A DNA stretch of 38,445 bases from the NCBI GenBank assembly GCA_029567705.1, contig JAKPXC010000021.1:1-38445 (forward strand), given 5' to 3'. The position numbers and the translations under genes are program-made. Source of the stretch: Candidatus Cloacimonadota bacterium (lineage in GTDB: Bacteria; Cloacimonadota; Cloacimonadia; Cloacimonadales; Cloacimonadaceae). The notes beneath the pieces are model-generated. The model did no database searches. It was not told the origin of the DNA and was given only the letters and a program-made list of their open reading frames with translations. Shown in pieces: positions 34,363 to 38,445 of the stretch (positions are counted from its first letter, which is position 1; every line of letters starts with the position of its first letter).

Positions 34363-35298
34363 TTACTTGGAAATAAACTCAAGAACTGCATCCAGTTCCT
34401 CAGCTTTATCAAGATTAATGCACTCCAAATCTTTGTCAATATTCTTTATCATGCCACTCAAGACTTTCTGTGGCCCAAACTCCACAAAGCGGGTCACACC
34501 CTGAGCTTTCAAGTAGTGAATTGTATCCACCCAAAGCACCGGCGAGATGATCTGCCTGCCCAGTTTCCCCCTAATCTGAGCGGGATCTGTGGAAGGCAGG
34601 GCATCCAGATTGGAGACCACAGGAATACTGCCTTGGTTGAACTGCAGCTTCTGCATCTCCTCACCCAACCAGGTGCTGGCGGAATCTATCATGGGAGTAT
34701 GGAAAGGACCGCCCACCACCAAAGGCAGAGCACGCTTGGCACCCTTGGCCTTGGCAAGCTCCATGGCAGCCTGTACACCTGCCTGAGAACCGGAGATCAC
34801 GGTCTGAATGGGAGTGTTGAAGTTCACCGCACGCACCAGACCGGAGGCTTCCGCTTCGAGGCAGACAGCTTTCACGCTTTCGGAATCCAGCCCGATGATA
34901 GCAGCCATGGCAAAGGGAGCATCACCCACGGCTTTGATCATAAATTCTCCCCGCTTGTGCACGATATGCATGGCGTCCTGCCAACTGAGCACTCCGGAGG
35001 CCACCAGAGCAGTGAATTCTCCCAAAGAGTGTCCGGCCACGAAGTCCGGTACCAACTGGCACTTTTCCTGGAAGTACTTCAGAGCGCAGATGCTGTGAAA
35101 GAGAATAGCAGGTTGGGTGAAACGGGTTTCTTTGAGCGCTTCTTCAGGACCGGTGGTCATAATGGATTTGAGATCAGTACCATGCTCACGGTCAAAGCTG
35201 TGCAAGACTTCCAGATATTCTGGCCTGAGGGACACGTAGTCCATTGCCATTCCGATGTATTGAGCTCCCTGTCCGGGAAAAACAAACGCTGTCTTCAT
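34363..35298 (-). CDS. fabD: Malonyl-CoA:ACP transacylase
   Basis: A 311-aa acyltransferase. It opens with FPGQGAQY, has the nucleophile S91 in GHSLGEF, R116 (KRGEFM), which holds the malonyl carboxylate, and the catalytic H200 in GPFHTPM. It loads malonyl groups onto ACP. The length is standard. ATG 35298 is 26 nt after fabH, with GAGG upstream. The conserved C-terminal VEFGPQKVLSGMIK is also visible. Confidence 0.97.
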   Translation of the reverse strand: MKTAFVFPGQGAQYIGMAMDYVSLRPEYLEVLHSFDREHGTDLKSIMTTGPEEALKETRFTQPAILFHSICALKYFQEKCQLVPDFVAGHSLGEFTALVASGVLSWQDAMHIVHKRGEFMIKAVGDAPFAMAAIIGLDSESVKAVCLEAEASGLVRAVNFNTPIQTVISGSQAGVQAAMELAKAKGAKRALPLVVGGPFHTPMIDSASTWLGEEMQKLQFNQGSIPVVSNLDALPSTDPAQIRGKLGRQIISPVLWVDTIHYLKAQGVTRFVEFGPQKVLSGMIKNIDKDLECINLDKAEELDAVLEFISK

Positions 35299-35324
35299 AT
35301 CTCTTTACCTCAGTCTAAGTTCTT

Positions 35325-36314
35325 TTAGTATCTGGCCAAAATGCTGCCCCAGGTGAGCCCTGCTCCAAATGAAGTGAGCAGGATAATATCTCCCCGGCGT
35401 ATCTTCTTGTTGCGAATAGCTTCATCGGTAGCCAATGGGATAGTGGCGCTGGAGGTGTTGCCATATTTTTCTATGTTCACGATTACTTTGGACATTGGTA
35501 CCTTCATCTTGTCTGCCAAGCCTTCAATGATACGCAGATTGGCCTGATGAGGAATCACCCAATCCACGTCTGCAGCTGTGAGATGATTGCGCCTCAGCAG
35601 TTCGTCACTGGAAGCGAACATGCTTTTTATGGCATTCTTGTATATCTTATTGCCTTCCATATAGACTGTATGGAGGTGTTTATCCACTGTTTCGTGAGAT
35701 GCCGGCATGCGGGAACCACCTGCCTGTTGAATCAGGAGATCTCCCTGGCTGCCGTCAGCGCAGATCACTGCATCGATGATGCGTGAGATATCGCTGGATG
35801 TGGCTCTAGAGACAATAGCCGCCCCGGCACCATCACCAAAGAGAACGCAAGTGTTGCGGTCCTGCCAGTTTGTGATCTTGGTGAGCACATCCACGCCCAT
35901 AACCAGCACGTTCTGCCTGCTACCGCTTTCCACAAACTGCCGGGCAGTTTCCAAAGCATAGACAAAGCCCGTGCAGCCGGCGGAGACGTCGAAGGCAGGG
36001 AAACCTTTGAGGCCCAGCTTTTGCTGTACGATGCAGGCAGTTGAGGGGAAGGCATGATCGCCACTGATGGTGGCGCAGATGATCAGATCGATATCCCGGT
36101 AACTGACGGTAGATGCTTCAATGGCATTGATTGCAGCCTTGATGGCCAGATCACTGGCGGCTTCTTCTTCCGAGCAATAATGACGCTCAAACATCCCGGT
36201 GCGGGTGCGGATCCATTCATCCGTGGTTTCGACTATCTTTTCCAGATCGAAGTTGTTGACAATCTTCTTGGGGGCATAACTGCCAAAGGATGAGAATTTT
36301 GCATGGTATAACAT
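35325..36314 (-). CDS. fabH: 3-oxoacyl-ACP synthase III
   Basis: A 329-aa initiating condensing enzyme. The catalytic residues are C114 (DVSAGCTGFVYA), H256 (IPHQANLRI) and N286 (YGNTSSATIP), the Cys-His-Asn triad of FabH. It joins a short acyl-CoA to malonyl-ACP to start fatty acid synthesis; starter preference (acetyl or branched) cannot be told by eye. Its ATG overlaps the plsX stop by one base (TAATG), so the two are translationally coupled. Confidence 0.97.
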   Translation of the reverse strand: MLYHAKFSSFGSYAPKKIVNNFDLEKIVETTDEWIRTRTGMFERHYCSEEEAASDLAIKAAINAIEASTVSYRDIDLIICATISGDHAFPSTACIVQQKLGLKGFPAFDVSAGCTGFVYALETARQFVESGSRQNVLVMGVDVLTKITNWQDRNTCVLFGDGAGAAIVSRATSSDISRIIDAVICADGSQGDLLIQQAGGSRMPASHETVDKHLHTVYMEGNKIYKNAIKSMFASSDELLRRNHLTAADVDWVIPHQANLRIIEGLADKMKVPMSKVIVNIEKYGNTSSATIPLATDEAIRNKKIRRGDIILLTSFGAGLTWGSILARY

Positions 36315-37309
36315 TACAAGCTCCCAAAATACTGCTTTGAGTGCTCAACAAATCCGCTCTTGGAAATCTTGGCAGCAAAGCGTATAGCATTCATCATGGC
36401 TTTGGAATTGGATCTGCCATGCGAGATCACACTGGTGCCATTGAGGCCCACAAGCAGGGCTCCGCCATACTCGGTGTGATCCAGTTTCTTCTTCATATAG
36501 GCATACACAGGATAGGAGAGCAAAGCACCCAGCTTTGCCACCCAGTCTTTGTTGAACTGCTCTTTGAGGATGGCAAAAATACTGAAAGCAGCACCTTCCA
36601 CCGTCTTGAGGATCACATTGCCCACAAAACCATCGCAGACGATCACGTCCGTCACTCCGCTCAGAACGTCCTTTCCTTCTATATTACCGATAAAATTTAA
36701 GTCTTTGGAAGCAGCCAGAAGTTTGTGCGCTTCCTTGGTGATGCTATTGCCCTTGGCGCTCTCTTCCCCGATATTGAGTAGAGAAACCCGGGGACTGTCC
36801 AGCTTGAAGAAATACTGGGAATAGAGCCTGCCCAATTGGGCAAACTGCAAGAGATGCTCTGCCTGGCAATCTACATTGGCTCCCACATCCAGGATGATCT
36901 CGTGATTCTGCTGGGTGGGAAACTGGATGGCGATAGCCGGGCGCATCACATTGGGAATCCTGCCATAAACAAAAAGAGAAGCAGCCATCACAGCACCAGT
37001 GTTTCCGGCACTCACGACTGCTTCGCTCAAACCTTTGTGGTGATGCTCGATGGCTCTCACCAGTGAGCTGTCTTTCTTGGTGCGGTAAGAGCTGGAGGGT
37101 TCATCCTCCATGCTAACCCGCTGGCTGGCATGTACTACAGAGATTCTGGATTTGTCGTAATAAAACTTCTCCAGATGCGATGAGATGATACTCTCATCCC
37201 CTACTAGAACTACTTCATCGCAATAATCTTCTTTGATTGCGAAAACAGCGCCCTCAATCTCCGGCAGCGGTGCATTATCGCTGCCAAAAGCATCGACCGC
37301 TATGCGCAA
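36314..37309 (-). CDS. plsX: Phosphate acyltransferase PlsX
   Basis: A 331-aa enzyme that converts acyl-ACP to acyl-phosphate, the first step of phospholipid synthesis with PlsY. It begins LRIAVDAFGSDNAP, the typical PlsX start, with a TTG initiation codon at 37309 and AAGGA about 6 nt upstream. A longer in-frame extension to 37396 overlaps rpmF and is not PlsX-like. Conserved features include VSAGNTGAVMAAS and VCDGFVGNVILKTVEG. The rpmF stop is 2 nt upstream and fabH starts on its stop, so rpmF, plsX and fabH are tightly linked. Confidence 0.95.
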   Translation of the reverse strand: MRIAVDAFGSDNAPLPEIEGAVFAIKEDYCDEVVLVGDESIISSHLEKFYYDKSRISVVHASQRVSMEDEPSSSYRTKKDSSLVRAIEHHHKGLSEAVVSAGNTGAVMAASLFVYGRIPNVMRPAIAIQFPTQQNHEIILDVGANVDCQAEHLLQFAQLGRLYSQYFFKLDSPRVSLLNIGEESAKGNSITKEAHKLLAASKDLNFIGNIEGKDVLSGVTDVIVCDGFVGNVILKTVEGAAFSIFAILKEQFNKDWVAKLGALLSYPVYAYMKKKLDHTEYGGALLVGLNGTSVISHGRSNSKAMMNAIRFAAKISKSGFVEHSKQYFGSL

Positions 37310-37311
37310 GT

Positions 37312-37491
37312 TTATTCCTTGGTGTCGATTATCTGTTTTCCGTTGTAGGTGCCGCAGTTTGCACAAATATGGTGGCTTCTGGTGGATTCGCCACACTTGC
37401 TGCAGATGCTGAAGCTGGGAAGCTTCAAGGCATCGTGGGTTCTGCGTTTGTCACGACGGGTCTTCGAAGTTTTCTTTTTTGGGACGACCAT
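37312..37491 (-). CDS. rpmF: 50S ribosomal protein L32
   Basis: A 59-aa basic protein starting MVVPKKKTSKTRRDKRR, with a four-cysteine zinc ribbon (C30-x2-C33 and C43-x2-C46), the zinc-binding form of L32. ATG 37491 has AGGAG 7 nt upstream. It heads the fatty acid cluster, as in very many bacteria, linking ribosome and lipid synthesis. The DUF177/YceD gene that often precedes rpmF is not next to it here. Confidence 0.97.
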   Translation of the reverse strand: MVVPKKKTSKTRRDKRRTHDALKLPSFSICSKCGESTRSHHICANCGTYNGKQIIDTKE

Positions 37492-37795
37492 TATATTCTC
37501 CTGTATGGTAAGGCAGCAAGCTCTGGTGCATTAAATCCGGACTATTCCGAAACAATCCCTGCTGCTTCATTCCACTAATTATTCTTTTCTGAAGTACCAA
37601 GGACTTTCGAGGCGGCTTTTTTGTCAATCAATTTCCATCAAAGCAGCTTCTTAGCGCTGCATACAAATCCTGATACAGAGCCCGTAGAAAGGTAAGTAGC
37701 GATTATGAACCGTCAAACCGTCTGAGCATGCCGGAGTTGTGCCGCCAAAAAGCTCCTAAAACGATCCGTGTGCAGCACAAGCTCTGCATGATCTA
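37492..37795. other. Intergenic region upstream of rpmF
   Basis: No gene is supported. It holds the putative rpmF promoter (37598-37627) and otherwise no structure I can interpret up to the direct repeats that begin at 37796. Confidence 0.5.
37598..37627 (-). promoter_or_regulatory. Putative promoter of the rpmF-plsX-fab operon
   Basis: On the minus strand TTGACA (37627-37622), 17 nt, GTCCTTG, about 106 nt upstream of rpmF. The spacing is one base longer than in the other examples of the pattern. Confidence 0.4.
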
Positions 37796-37860
37796 CACTT
37801 TTTGTCGAGAGTAACCGTAAAAAAGTGCGCACTTTTTGTCGGGAGCTACCGTAAATAAGT
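37796..37860. repeat. Two 31-bp direct repeats with a central 18-bp palindrome
   Basis: Copies at 37796-37826 and 37830-37860 share CACTTTTTGTCG and ACCGTAAA with few differences, at a period of 34 bp. Their junction forms a perfect palindrome AAAAAGTGCGCACTTTTT (37820-37837). The second copy ends one base before the TTGACA of the ATPase promoter, an operator-like position. Confidence 0.7.
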
Positions 37861-37861
37861 C

Positions 37862-37890
37862 TTGACAACTTAGTTCTGAACTTCAGATTG
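37862..37890 (+). promoter_or_regulatory. Putative promoter of the AAA_14 ATPase gene
   Basis: TTGACA at 37862-37867, 16 nt, CAGATTG ending 23 nt before the ATG. It directly follows the direct repeats, so a protein bound there could control it. Confidence 0.4.
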
Positions 37891-37913
37891 GACACAGAAG
37901 AAGAGAGGAGTTT

Positions 37914-38445
37914 ATGACTTACATTAAGCGAGACTTGGAAAATGACCTGATACACAGGCTGGACAACAGTAAAGCTCTGTTTATCCTGGGTGCAAGACAG
38001 GTGGGTAAAACCACTCTAATGAAGAGACTTATGCGGCATGTTGGGCAGGATAGGTCCCTATATTATGATCTGGAAATACCGGCAAATTTGAATATGTTCT
38101 CTATGGAACTGGAACGGGTTTTGGCCAGGTTGCGCTTTGATCGTAGTGATCCATCCAAAAAGACTTATGTCTTCATTGATGAGGTCCAGTACCTAAGCGA
38201 CTTCTCCAAGACAGTAAAGATTCTGGTTGATCACCACGCGGATGAGTTTAAGCTGGTTATGACCGGTTCATCCTCGCTCTTGATTAAGCATCAGTTCAGC
38301 GAGTCCTTGGCCGGCCGAAAAGAAGTATTGATCCTGCGTCCCTTGAGTTTCGGGGAATTCTGCAACTTTAAAGGAGAGGGCAAGATTGTCCCAGAGCTCA
38401 GCACTGAGCTCGATCCTTTCAAGAACCCACTGCTTAGCCAAAGAG
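37914..38445 (+). CDS. AAA_14/DUF4143-type ATP-binding protein (cut by window end)
   Basis: The first 177 residues of a P-loop ATPase whose end lies outside the window. It starts MTYIKRDLENDLIHRL, has the Walker A motif GARQVGKTT (about 26-34), a Walker B-like FIDEVQYL (about 88-95) and a sensor-1-like MTGSSSLL. The later RPLSFGEFCNF is typical of the AAA_14 plus DUF4143 family. These proteins are widespread in anaerobes, often in many copies, and their role is poorly known. ATG 37914 has GAGGAG upstream. It is transcribed away from the fab cluster. Confidence 0.88.
   Translation, partial: MTYIKRDLENDLIHRLDNSKALFILGARQVGKTTLMKRLMRHVGQDRSLYYDLEIPANLNMFSMELERVLARLRFDRSDPSKKTYVFIDEVQYLSDFSKTVKILVDHHADEFKLVMTGSSSLLIKHQFSESLAGRKEVLILRPLSFGEFCNFKGEGKIVPELSTELDPFKNPLLSQR

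Overview
The window looks like chromosome from an anaerobic bacterium of the Fibrobacterota-Chlorobiota-Bacteroidota (FCB) superphylum. My best guess, from memory and not by search, is Candidatus Cloacimonadota. The reasons are a very large secreted protein with a Por/T9SS-type C-terminal sorting domain of the NYPNPFNP type, a YidC whose groove charge is lysine rather than arginine, a flavodiiron protein paired with ferritin, a Rex redox repressor, and putative promoters whose -7 region resembles the Bacteroidota TAnnTTTG box.

Layout. (1) 1-233: a truncated 63-bp tandem repeat, then a promoter and an 8-bp inverted repeat in front of an oxygen/iron defence pair, fprA-like and ftn (234-1938), a terminator, and a PAS-GGDEF diguanylate cyclase (1997-3031). 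(2) 3035-13451, minus strand: an apparent seven-gene operon. In transcription order it holds a 975-aa FN3-like membrane protein, a 209-aa polytopic protein, a 395-aa bitopic protein, a 200-aa polytopic protein, a 943-aa paralogue of the first, the Rex repressor and a B12-binding-type radical SAM enzyme. The first five genes form a membrane system I cannot assign to any described machine, and it is the main candidate for something new. (3) 13452-14417: a noncoding stretch with a near-perfect palindromic repeat and one probable 60-aa membrane protein. (4) 14418-18155, plus: a 1245-aa soluble hybrid sensor kinase (PAS-PAS-GAF-GAF-HisKA-HATPase-REC-REC-HPT). (5) 18156-18980: a mosaic of intergenic repeats ending in a bidirectional terminator. 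(6) 18981-25021, minus: the 1387-aa surface protein and a 552-aa membrane protein of unknown function. (7) 25165-30501, minus: rpmH-rnpA-yidD-yidC-khpB followed by an MBL hydrolase and an MFS transporter. (8) 30502-31054: a second copy of the mosaic repeat. (9) 31055-37491, minus: rpmF-plsX-fabH-fabD-fabG-acpP-fabF-rnc, the classic type II fatty acid synthesis cluster. (10) 37492-38445: direct repeats and a palindrome upstream of an AAA_14-type ATPase cut by the window end.

How the genes fit together. The core genes (regions 7 and 9) make membrane lipid precursors, ribosomal proteins, RNase P and RNase III, and the machinery that inserts proteins into the membrane. The first 14 kb is flavoured by redox and oxygen: flavodiiron protein and ferritin remove oxygen and store iron, while Rex, an NADH/NAD+ sensor, is the sixth gene of the membrane-system operon. 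No RNA genes, CRISPR array or transposase genes were seen. Family names come from recognising motifs by eye; no database search was run.
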